From: Struthio camelus
Taxonomy: Eukaryota > Chordata > Aves > Struthioniformes > Struthionidae
Length of the DNA: 64,000 nucleotides
Direction: 5' to 3'
NCBI RefSeq assembly: GCF_040807025.1
Contig: NC_090942.1
Location: 64,994,911-65,058,910, forward strand
How positions within the stretch are numbered: the stretch's first letter is position 1; each line of letters starts with the position of its first letter. Positions 26,801-36,305 of the stretch are shown in pieces. The notes beneath the pieces are model-generated. The model saw nothing but the letters and a program-made list of their open reading frames with translations. It searched no databases and was not told the DNA's origin. A program made the translations under genes and the position numbers.

Positions 26801-29800
26801 GAGAGTATCTACAACCACCTGCTTTGCTCATAGCCTCCCTTCTAAACTCAGCATCAAAAAAGATAGCCTCGCTACTGCCACAGTTGGCTCATTACATGCA
26901 CCAAATGAAGCAAGAGTCCCACAGGAAGAGTGACATGCAACCACGTAATAGGACAGTATTATAATGCATACACACAAGGATAAAAGTCCCAAACCCCAAG
27001 GTTTTAACAACATAAGAAGTCAGATTTCAGCAACAACACGTGGTCAGCATGTCAACGATGTCAAATGTTGACAACACAAAAAGTCAGATCTGTGTTTAAC
27101 AACATAAAAAGTCAGATTTCACTCAAGAATTTGTGTGCTAAGAGTCCTCACCAGTACAACACCTGGAAGGCAACAAGCCTGGAAAAAGCCAATGGCCTTT
27201 GGCTGGTTATCAGTGTCAGTTGCTTGAATAGAGTAATTCCGGTCATCGTCATCTGCATCATCATCATCCATTAAAGGTCTGTTGGCATCTTCCTCAGCAC
27301 TGCCTTCTTCATGTGTTCCAAGCTCAGGAAGGCCTAAATTTTTACAAAGGATGTATAACAGGAACAACGGACCATAACCTGTCCACCCTCTCCCCACTTT
27401 AAAGCTACACTCACTTCTTTTACGCAATTCTCCCTTCTAGCAGTTCCCTTGCTCTCCCATACCTCCATCTTCCTTTGGCTTAGAAACTCTTCTAGATGGC
27501 ATTCTGCAGCGTCGCCAGTTTCCACCCTTTGTCTTCTAGTGCTCTTGAAAGTATTCTGTCTGATCCTGCCATCGGCTTTGTCTGTTCTGAGTGTCTGGCC
27601 ATTAGTTGGAAGACACAACAAATTAGTGCATTTTCTCCCTTGTTTAGCGGTTGGGCTCCTTGGGCCTGGCTCCTGGGCATCACCTCACCTGAGTGAGGAG
27701 GCCAAGTGCACTAGCAACTACTCTGTTAATGCCTCCTCTGCAGCAGAAGGCCTAGGAACTGCCCTGCACACTTTGAGCTGCTCAATGCTTACCTGCATGC
27801 TCCACTACTTTAGTGCTTTAACTTTAACTTTTTAACTTTAACTTTTTTTTTTTAAACTTTTTTTAGTGCTTTAACTTTATAACTTTTGTAGGCAGCTGGA
27901 AAACCTCTACAGCCCTGTCAAAGCCCCAAAGTTCTTTTTTTTTTTTTTCCTGTCACACTCTGCCTTGCCCACCCATCTTCTCAGAACAGGAAATTTACCC
28001 CACATGAGCACTATTTAATTGGCTGAAGGAGTCATGCACACACAAAGCACTTTCCCTTCATTCGGCAAAGTTAAGGCTTGCCATGATTTGCTCTTACAGT
28101 GGTCAATTATCAGTTTCCTACTGATTGTTAAAAAAATACCAATTTTCCAGGAAGGAAAACAGGAAACTAGGCATATCCTAACGGAGGCCTTAGAGCCAGA
28201 CTGTTTTATTTTACTTTTAAAAATACCAAAGCACACGATCCAAGATGGCATTTAGTGTGTTCGTGGTGAGGAAAGCATTTTTTCCGCTAAATGCATAGAA
28301 GTGTAACACCATTTCAGAAGAGCTGTGAGGATAAGCACTGTCAGAGCTAGCAGCACGTTTAACACTAAAGAGAAAGCTGCAAACCTGCTTTCCACAAAGA
28401 GACTGAAATGGTATAACCTTCTTCTACTTACCCACTTCCTTTGGTGAAGTTAGAAGCCCAAAGAAGACAATGACTCCTCCAGCAAACTGTACTGAGGCAG
28501 TCACCAGAAAAGCATACTGAAGATAAATAAAAGATGATTTTTTTAAAAAAAACGCCTTCAGTCACACTGGCATCCTTGATCAACAAGGGTTTCCCTGTAT
28601 TCCAACCCTGTCGCAGTGTAAACGTAGTAATAACAATCCAGACTACATCCATTTAACTTGGAAACAAGCAATCTCTGCACCCCCTGAGTAGACTTGCTTC
28701 TCTTTAAGACTGAAGGACCACACGGAAACAGTAGTTTTAGTGTATGGAGGTGACAGCAGCGAGGAAGGAGCTCACCCAACACAAAATTACAGATTCAACC
28801 AAGTTAGAAGAGACTGCTCAAAGCAGGGTCAACACTGATTTCAGACCAGCTTGCTCACAGCTTTGTTCAGTCAGGTCTTGAAACCCTCCAAAGACAGATT
28901 CTATGGACTCCAGACCCTTGTTCCAGTCCTTAATTAACTTCATAGTGAAAAAATTTTCCATATATCCAGCTGGAATCTTCCCCGGTTCAGTTTACATCCA
29001 TCGCCTCTTCTACCGCCATGCAACTCAGGTAAGAGCCTGGCTCCGATTTCTCGGTAACCTCCTTATTGGCACTGGAAGGCTCCTTATTTGGCACTTCCTA
29101 AGCCTTCTCTTCTCCAGGCTGAACAAGCTCAGCCTCATCAGCCTCTCCTCAGAGGTCACGTGCTCCAACATGCTCCGCTTTACTCATGTTCCCTCTGTTT
29201 AATTGTCTGCCGGAAACATTGCAGCACCGTGCCATAGCAATGCAGTACCATGCCATAGCTCTCCCTACTTAGAAGTCATGCCTCCCTGTCTGCCAAAACC
29301 TCACCACTATTCAGCAGCAGTGAGTTCAGTTAAGTAAGAAACAGTGATAGATATGAATCTAAAGAGCACTCTGAGCCACCCAAATCAAAATAGGTACATT
29401 ATGGTACTAGGGCTCTTCAAAAACATCATTCACATTTAAAGGGAAGCCTCAAGCTCATACCTTCTGAATCTAAAGGGTCATGAAAGGAAAATGCTTCTAT
29501 CCTGCCTATTGCTTCCTATCACAGGATTCAAGATGAGGAAACTGGACACTCGGATAAGAAGAAAAATATTCCTATTATCTCCTCAGTGACAGAGTAGGAA
29601 ACTTATCTCTGCATAACCTGGTCAAACACATAGTCCTAGCTAGAAACCAGACAGCACTGCTCACCTCATAGCCGTATTTGAGAACACAGGAGGCAAGGAA
29701 TGCTCCCAGGATATTCCCCACAGATGCACAGGCACTCCAGAGTCCAAACACAAAACCTCTCCTGCAGAAGGAGGAAGAAATTTAGAAGGAGGGATGGAGG

Positions 29801-32800
29801 GAGAGGTTGACATTAGGAACAAAACAGAGATATGGTGTTAGAATGAATTTTAATTTACACATGAAATTACAGCATTCTCTCTGCCCTCTTCAAAGAGAGT
29901 TAAACATCACTTAAAGCAAAAACCAGAATAACTTGCAGGTACCAAATAAATAAGCATGTAAAGTCCTATCCTAAAGCATCTGTGCTAAAGCAGAGGTAAG
30001 CTGGCAACATCAGAGTTACAAGCTGTGGCTGGAGCTCTTCTGCAATACCCATCCTGCGACAGACTCAACCTTTCAACAGGTCAGTTTCCATCCAGTTTCT
30101 TTAGTGGACAGGAACAGGTTTTAGAGTAACATGAAAATTTAAATTCAGCCATTCCTCACTATGGGACTTGGACAGTCAATCTTAAATTGTTGTAGATCTC
30201 TTTAGATAAGTACAACAGTCTTACTGGGACTGGCAAAACAGAAAGTTATGCCTTGTTGATTTGGGAGTTTCAGCTAAGCCTGCAATGGTCAGCAGGTCAA
30301 ATAAGTGAGCCACTGAAAATTCAACTTACCCAGCTTTTCCAAACCAATTGCCCATGACAGCAACCACACAGGGCCAGCCAGTGGACTGCAGCAAGCCATT
30401 CACCACCCATAGACAGCAGTAGAACCACTTGTTGTAGAAATGTAACCATTCTGTGAGCGTGCCAAAGAAAAATACCTAGAAAGGAGAAAAGAAAACGTAA
30501 AAAACCTGAAACTACTGCTAAGAACCTGGGGAGGGAGGGATGTTAAAAAGAAGTCGCAGTGACATTTCAGGAAGAACACACCTATAGGAGCTAGGCCACA
30601 GCCAGACCCTGGCATTGTTTAACAAACAGCTCAAAGGTAATAGCACCCTCTGCTGAGCCACTGACAGCACTAAATCCAGAGCCCAAACAACTCCCAGAGA
30701 GAAATAAGCTCACGGCACTTCCACTCTAAAAGACTTACTTTTGTAAACAGCACAGTCATAACAGGAGAGGAGAAGAAAGACACAAGTACTTTTAGCAACA
30801 ATGCTAAAGATACAGTCGCATCCTGATTTGCTTGTCATTGTACTGACACATGGACTCACAAGGTCCTATAAAAACACAAAACCCTGAGCAGTCATTTCCC
30901 TCAGCAAAATCTAACGTAAATAGTACAGCCAGGTCTCAAATTACTCAGAGCTCTAATACAAACTAGCCAAAATAAACACACTTTGTGGCACACTGTGCTT
31001 GAGGCATGTCTGTGATCATGTGTTTGCGGAATGCAATAGGCCATAGTGGGGTTTGTAGTCACTGGCTAAGTCAAGAACACCACACATTTGCCACTACTTT
31101 AATATCCAGAAAACCACAGTGAGATAAAATTGATTCACACTTATCTGTAGTGGCTTGAAACTGAAGAACTCTTTTGTTTTAAGCAGACATTCTTTTGTGA
31201 CGTATATGCCCTCCCACCAACTACAGCATAAGCAGATGTATGCTTAGTGAGAACACAGACTGCGTTTGGAAGGAAAAACTTTGATGACAACAAATATGAA
31301 CCTGGAGAACAGTCATAATACAAAATCACTTCAAAAAGCTCAAATTTACAATCAAGTGTCTAGACAGTGCCTCAAATTTATGAAGTTCCTTCCATTAAAG
31401 TATCCAGAAACTGGTATGTTAGGAAGAGTTGAGTAGCCTTGTGTAGCCCTACATCCGACATAATAAAACTTGCAACAAACTGCTTCCAGTAATAAGTTTC
31501 ACATGTTTTCACTTACTAAGTTTTACTTAATGTGGTACTCCCACAGCTTGAGACCACTGAGATACAGCTACAGATCCTGGAAATACAGCCTACTATTTTT
31601 AAAGAAAATCATATCCAGAAATCCTAAGACAGTTTTCTAAATCACACTAGTATGTTCCAACTTACCACCAGAGCAGAGGAGCACATGCCAAAAGACAGAA
31701 CCCAGCGTAAATTCAGGCGATCCCCAACTATGCCACTGACAAAAAGACCCTGAAAACAAAACTGCACGTTAAACAAAGCCACAAGGTTTGCATTAGTAAC
31801 CTGCAAGAATAAAAATGATGCAGGGGGTCAAGTTGACCCAGATGGTAGTACTACATCAGCTTGCAGTTTCATTCTAAACAACTCTTCTCCTGCCATCAAA
31901 GGAACCCTTATTTTTCTAAATTGTTCATTACATTTATTATTAAAAATCGTCTAAAAATTGTTAACAGAAAGCATTTGAATAGATAGAAATACTCTTCCAA
32001 AAATTGATGGCAGGAGCGTGAAAAATTCTGGAGTGATAGTACTTCTCTTACAGTTGTTAACAAACATCTTCACACGGTTCAAAGGCACTGGCAGAACTAA
32101 CAGAACCAAAGGAAAAAACCTTCTCCCGTACTAAGCTTTTAAAGTCAATTAGTGCCAGACAAGTCCAAGAAGCAGATCCCATTCATCCCCTCCAAACGTG
32201 GGTGTGATCTTCCCAGTCTCAACCAAAGCTTGGCAGCTTTAGACGAGAGTTACTCACCACAGCATAGGAGAACAAGAAGATAGTGTCCAACGTTCCCAAG
32301 AAGAGCGTGGCTTCTTCTGCATTTGGAAATAAATGGTTGCTGTTCCAGAGCTAAAAGGATAAAATTGTATCAGGTACACAAGAAGAGTTAGAGCTCATTC
32401 TACTCTTCTTCAATTCATATTCCAACTCCAATGCAAAATAGAGTCTGGCCTCAGTAACTTCCCATTCCTCCAACACTTTAATTATCAAATCAAGAACAAT
32501 TCTGATTTAATGTACTACAGAAAACAGCCACTTCCACCTTACTTCACTTCTAAAGGACAAGCTAGCAAACCAGGTGGGAGAAACACCAATTTCACTTGGA
32601 TCAAGAAAAGTGACTGGCTATACAAAACCTACTTCTAACCAGCATGCAGCTGACAGTTGCATACACAGAAACACCAATGAGTACCTCAATAAATAGTACA
32701 ATAAAGGGATATTCTGTTTTATGTGCAACGTCTCTTCCGTATTTATCTTTCTATCTTCACTAAATGAGCAACTCCCTTAGAAAAAAATCTGTGGCAACAA

Positions 32801-35800
32801 CCATAATAAGAAATGACAGACCACAAACAGAAAGAACAAACACAAAAAAAAAAACAATGAGAAGAAACAGACTGGTTGGAAACTGCTATTTACAATGAAC
32901 TCAGGCCGCTAATTTTGTTTCTACTTTTGTGCTTACCCTGAAGTTTCATTTTATTTTCAATGTGATCAAAGAAGGGAAAAGACTCAGTCATCCCCAAATT
33001 GAGATTAGTGACATCAGCTGAAAATAGCAAGTTTTGAGGATGACTTGAAGAATTAATACAGTTAATCAGGACAGACTCTTTTCCTCTCCCCACCACCCCC
33101 TCCATTAGAAGGGAGCTCAATCAAACAAAAAAATGCAGCCCAGACCTGACCCATGGATGCATCCACTCAAATACCATCAGCTCTAGTTTTATTCCTACCT
33201 CCAAGGAAATAGCCTGCACAGACAACACTAAGGAAAGGCCTATGAACACAGATTCTACTCAAGTCTCACGTGTAAAAGAAAATTAATAAAGCTCCTGAAA
33301 ACTAGTTTTGGCACTTGAGACCACTAATAGCTTCTTACACCAGCAGCTTTCAACTTTTAACCACAGATCCCTGGAGGTCTACAAGCTACCAAGAGTCTTA
33401 GAAAGATAAGGGAATCAAACATATTGACATCAGACTTAAATTCATTACAAAATCTCCACAGGACTCACAAATCTTAAAAGGCTGGAAAGCAAAGATCTAG
33501 GCTATCCTTCTAATAAAATTATACCAAAGTCTATTGATGCAACCATTGCAAAACATTTTAAGGATTTTTTCTTAAGGGTAATAATAAAATAGATAACTGT
33601 AGTTAAAAAAAGAAATCAAAGCTCAAAACTGATAGCATGCTACGAGACTCCTCTGTTCATATTTTTAGATTGTTCCATTAGATTTTTAGATTGTGTGGCA
33701 CTGGGACCAGCCACTTCTAAAAACAAACATCTCCCTAAAAGGGCTATGAGAGTGAGCCAGTATACCCATTCTTGCATTCCCATTTGTGCTGTGAAAGCAG
33801 AACACAACTTCTTTCTCTGCAAGCCATCTCTCTCAAAATGCACCACCCACTTTACTGCTAACTAAGGTGATTTAAATTGATACCATAAGGAAAGAAGGGC
33901 CACTTTAACCTTTCTTCTTGGACGGGCACATAAACCTCAACATCCAGCAAATACTAAGTCATGCATGTAGCAGACAGACTGCATCTGCCTTCTGAAGTAT
34001 ACTAGTTTTTTGAATGTCAGTTAAGAAATTAAATATAAACACCTTGTGCTTTGTTTTAGCATCCTCAAGATGCTCGGTACCTTTTGCTAGGTTATAAAAT
34101 CCTGAAGACAATACAGGCCCGCTTTACTGTTTTTACTTATTACACAAGGGCAACATTTATCCTTCAGCCAAATGTCCAAAGAATCAAAGACTTCCGAGGC
34201 AGACACAGCTCAAGCAGCTGGCCTGGAACTCCCTGTTTGAATGGATCTCATGCTGTGACTGAGCTGTTAATGTAAGATTTCTTCTGCATCTCAAAAGCAC
34301 TGGGACCAGCCACTTCTAAAAACAAACATCTCCCTAAAAGGGCTATGAGAGTGAGCCAGTATACCCATTCTTGCATTCCCATTTGTGCTGTGAAAGCAGA
34401 ACACAACTTCTTTCTCTGCAAGCACGCACTACCAAAACTCCCTTTGCTTTTGTTGATGCCGGGATTTAAAGACAACGGCCATGGGATGTCCAGCATTTTT
34501 GAAAATCAGATCTCTAAGAGGCACAAGCAAATGTCGTTCTTCAGTATCGGTTTACATTAAGCAGGTAGCACTTTCAGGATAGTTTTCGGCTCTCCCACTT
34601 TGGCCAACCTTTTAATGGAGTGGCAACGCCCACACCACGGAGAAAACCGCAGCAAGGATGTTACAGAGATCTCCACAACCCCAGTAACGATTCGCGCTTA
34701 TTGCCTCTGACGTTTCAGAGGTAGAATCCCCCTCGTACCCTCCCCACCTTCTCCATTCTGCTAGCTACTATAGAAGACTTTGCTGGGGTCCCGATTTCTA
34801 TTGGAACACCATAACTGCCTAGGAAGTTTCTCTCTGGGGACACTAGGAAAGATTCCACCAACAATAGATGATCCAGAGAACGACTATTAAGACACCTGAA
34901 GTTCTCACTCACATTCAGACAAGCATCCCTAGCAAAAACAAATAAAGGGACCTCTTCAGTAGCATAGCCTAAGCGTACTAGAAATTATTCAGCTTCCTTT
35001 GCACTTGCTAGTCTCAAGTGTCCTTACCTCATATGGCTGGAGCTCTAGGACTGTGCTGTTTAGGCAGGAGGGAGTCCACTGACTGGAAATGCTGACCTTG
35101 ACATTACTGAATGTCTTCCTGGAAGCATGGAGCAAGGAGTAACTGCCAGAAAAAGCACAAGCACACATTGGTCAAGTCTTCTCTGGAGGTCAAACAGGAA
35201 AGGGTGGGACTCATACTTCAGATACATGCTTTCTAAGCAGCCAGTAAGTAGTGAAGGACTGACAGTTTGGGGGATAGTTGTCAGTCGCGGGAACCCTGAA
35301 ATTATGGGCAGACACACAGTTTAGTTCACGTGGGGAGGCGTGAAATAGGGTCTTAATTGGAACAGACCTCCTCTTTTCTTTTCAAAGGAGGAGATGACTG
35401 TGCAACAACAATTAGGTACCTCAGGGAAAGGAAAAAAAAAAAAAAAAGAGAAAAAAAAAGAACACGTACTCATCTGGCTAACCACCGTTACCTAATCTGT
35501 CTTTGGAAGAGAACCTATATCAGTAGCAGTATTGCTGCGAAGGTCTAACAATATCAGCGAGGCAAAGTTTGTAGGGAGAGGCAATATCTTTTTCCAGCTG
35601 TTGTCAGTTGGTGTAACAGACAAGCTTGCAACACACAAACATGAGGGACCTTCAGGTCTGAAGCAGAGGACTCTCTGTTCTAGAGGTCTGTCAGCCCTCT
35701 GCAAACAGTAATTTCAGGAGAAGAGAGGACCCCAACAGCAATGGCAGAGTGCTCCCTGAGTCAGACCATGCATTAAATTAGTTCTGAGCATAAGGGTTTG

Positions 35801-36229
35801 CTTCCTTCCTAGTTTCCGCAAGTTCTTCTCCACCACTGCCACCCACGTTAACTCTTCTGCAACGGAGTGCTCCCTGCTTGGTGCAGTCAGTCCATCCTTT
35901 GCTGCAAGCCCTGCTTGTCATTGGATTCCCCAAGGGCAGAGCACACTTAGCTCCACTACTGCATGATTCCCAGACCAGCTATTACTACTAGCTTTAAGTT
36001 TGTTTTCAAGGCTCAAAGCTAAAGCTTAAAACTATTTTCCTGCCTTCACTATCCTTATTTGGACATGCTCTCTACTTCCCCAAGTTCAGTGAGATGAGCA
36101 CCTCTCCGGGTAGATACATTCAACCTACCTGAAGAAGGTAAGCAGGAACACAGTAATATGATGGTGAGTGCAATGGGACACAAGGGCTGTGTTCGCAGGC
36201 TGCCTTCGCAAGCTCCCAGGCAAAGCCAT
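17789..36229 (-). CDS. SLC37A3: SLC37A3, sugar-phosphate-exchanger-family MFS transporter (14 coding exons)
   Basis: Exons from 5' to 3' are 36129-36229, 35028-35142, 32258-32350, 31666-31749, 30330-30475, 29665-29761, 28432-28516, 27152-27333, 24649-24790, 23430-23531, 21380-21427, 20218-20369, 18718-18783 and 17789-17881. They join in frame to 501 codons plus TGA; the human protein is 494 residues. All introns are GT-AG. The product reads as a 12-helix major facilitator: FLLTFFS begins helix 1, GDRLNLR near 112-118 is the loop 2-3 motif A, and a central cytosolic loop at about 241-290 carries an acidic run. The match to human SLC37A3 is close across the helices and poor at both termini. In the literature, SLC37A3 pairs with ATRAID in lysosomes and releases nitrogen-bisphosphonates; its natural substrate is unsettled. 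The start has A at -3 and G at +4, and the same frame is closed by a stop in exon 1. Transcription diverges from RAB19. Confidence 0.95.
18718..18783 (-). CDS. SLC37A3: SLC37A3 coding exon 13
   Basis: Twenty-two codons in phase 0, residues 450-471: YLVSLIQENLGWMWVFYFFILM, the loop and first part of helix 12. Acceptor TTTTTAG, donor GTAAGA. Confidence 0.94.
20218..20369 (-). CDS. SLC37A3: SLC37A3 coding exon 12
   Basis: Completes Gly399 and codes residues 400-449. FFIGGPSNMISSAISADLGR and TVTGIVDGTGSIGAAVGQ are near-invariant in SLC37A3 and form helices 10-11. The donor is GTAAGA. Confidence 0.96.
21380..21427 (-). CDS. SLC37A3: SLC37A3 coding exon 11 (48-nt exon)
   Basis: The smallest exon. 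It completes Arg383 and codes SPNSKPINAVIMAIT, the start of helix 10. It is a multiple of three, so skipping would be in frame. Acceptor CTCCCACAG, donor GTATCG, a weaker donor than its neighbours. Confidence 0.9.
22610..22760. repeat. Possible ancient interspersed repeat remnant
   Basis: CTCAAAGTGCTCTACAGAAG followed by TTACAGATGGGGGACGACAC and GAGGAGTGAAGCGACA resembles the conserved tail of old amniote repeats. It lies in an SLC37A3 intron. Family not assigned. Confidence 0.35.
23430..23531 (-). CDS. SLC37A3: SLC37A3 coding exon 10
   Basis: Completes Gly349 and codes residues 350-382 plus one base: helix 8, the SDVLQKRAP loop that mirrors motif A in the second half of the transporter, and helix 9. 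The donor is GTGAGT. Confidence 0.94.
24649..24790 (-). CDS. SLC37A3: SLC37A3 coding exon 9
   Basis: Codes residues 302-348 plus one base. YSLAYACLKLVNYSFFFWLP is helix 7, followed by the conserved NNFGWKEAEADQLS loop and the start of helix 8 (DVGGIIG). The donor is GTGAGT. Confidence 0.95.
27003..27120 (+). repeat. Three imperfect copies of an AACAACATAAGAAGTCAGAT-like unit
   Basis: ACAACATAAGAAGTCAGATTT, ACAACACAAAAAGTCAGATC and ACAACATAAAAAGTCAGATT recur with irregular spacing, immediately downstream of the SLC37A3 exon-8 donor on the minus strand. Confidence 0.75.
27152..27333 (-). CDS. SLC37A3: SLC37A3 coding exon 8 (central loop, acidic run)
   Basis: Codes residues 241-301, the large cytosolic loop between helices 6 and 7 and the lead into helix 7 (QACCLPGVVL). 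Residues 263-271 are nine acidic positions interrupted only by one Ala (DDDDADDDD), encoded by a GAT/GAC trinucleotide run at about 27243-27269. The loop is poorly conserved in length; the ends of the exon match well. Confidence 0.93.
27815..27890 (+). repeat. AACTTT-rich low-complexity tract
   Basis: TTTAACTTTAACTTTTTAAC-type repeats with T-runs, in an SLC37A3 intron. Confidence 0.85.
28432..28516 (-). CDS. SLC37A3: SLC37A3 coding exon 7
   Basis: Codes residues 213-240 plus one base. YAFLVTASVQFAGGVIVFFGLL is helix 6. The next intron starts GTAAGTAG. A CR1 fragment lies about 270 bp upstream of this exon, inside the preceding intron. Confidence 0.94.
28785..29200 (-). mobile_element. CR1 LINE fragment, antisense copy
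   Basis: Reads as the complement of the CR1 3' region: phrases such as CTGCTCAAAGCAGGGTCA, CTTGTTCCAGTCCTTAA and CTTCTCTTCTCCAGGCTGAAC follow in the CR1 order. It lacks intact coding capacity and is diverged, so it is an old truncated insertion. It lies in an SLC37A3 intron in sense with that gene. Confidence 0.8.
29665..29761 (-). CDS. SLC37A3: SLC37A3 coding exon 6
   Basis: Completes Gly180 and codes residues 181-212: RGFVFGLWSACASVGNILG forms helix 5 and leads toward helix 6. Acceptor CTTCTGCAG, donor GTGAGC. Confidence 0.94.
30330..30475 (-). CDS. SLC37A3: SLC37A3 coding exon 5
   Basis: Codes residues 132-179 and two bases of codon 180. It covers the end of helix 3, a short loop with WLHFYNKW, and helix 4 with GLLQSTGWPCVVAVMGNWF, among the most conserved SLC37 segments. 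The donor is GTAAGT. Confidence 0.95.
31666..31749 (-). CDS. SLC37A3: SLC37A3 coding exon 4 (MFS motif A)
   Basis: Codes residues 104-131, 28 codons in phase 0. GLFVSGIVGDRLNLRW contains the MFS loop 2-3 signature, followed by helix 3. The donor is GTAAGT. Confidence 0.95.
32258..32350 (-). CDS. SLC37A3: SLC37A3 coding exon 3
   Basis: Codes residues 73-103, the end of the lumenal loop and helix 2 (TLFLGTLDTIFLFSYAV). Exactly 31 codons in phase 0, so skipping it would keep the frame but remove a helix. The donor is GTGAGT. Confidence 0.94.
33698..33824 (+). repeat. 127-bp perfect direct repeat, copy 1
   Basis: Identical base for base to 34297-34423. Both lie in the SLC37A3 intron between exons 35028-35142 and 32258-32350. 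The flanks differ immediately outside the repeat. No terminal features of an LTR or target-site duplication are evident. Confidence 0.97.
34297..34423 (+). repeat. 127-bp perfect direct repeat, copy 2
   Basis: Second copy of 33698-33824, offset 599 bases, leaving 472 bases of unrelated sequence between the copies. Confidence 0.97.
35028..35142 (-). CDS. SLC37A3: SLC37A3 coding exon 2
   Basis: Codes residues 34-72. It carries the family sequence SYSLLHASRKTFSNVKVSIS, then the first lumenal loop, where NST (about residues 61-63) is a possible N-glycosylation site. It ends on a codon boundary; the donor is GTAAGG. Confidence 0.93.
36129..36229 (-). CDS. SLC37A3: SLC37A3 coding exon 1 (start codon)
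   Basis: Codes residues 1-33 and two bases of codon 34. ATG is at 36229-36227. The first ~20 residues differ from the mammalian protein, then HHHITVFLLTFFS picks up the conserved start of helix 1. The donor is GTAGGT. The exon probably extends upstream to an acceptor at 36305 after a long pyrimidine tract, so 36230-36305 is 5' UTR. Confidence 0.9.
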
Positions 36230-36305
36230 ATTCCCGGCAGCCCTCTTGCCCACTCTTGCCCTTGGCCACAAAGGTTGGAAGGCGCTTAGGTCATTTTTCT
36301 TCTCA

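Noticed and set aside
28903-29202. 99-codon ORF in an SLC37A3 intron
   Set aside because: It lies inside the CR1 fragment, on the strand opposite to the element's coding sense.
33698-34423. Reading the 127-bp repeats as LTRs of a small retrotransposon
   Set aside because: No TG...CA ends, no primer-binding site after copy 1, no polypurine tract before copy 2 and no target-site duplication visible.
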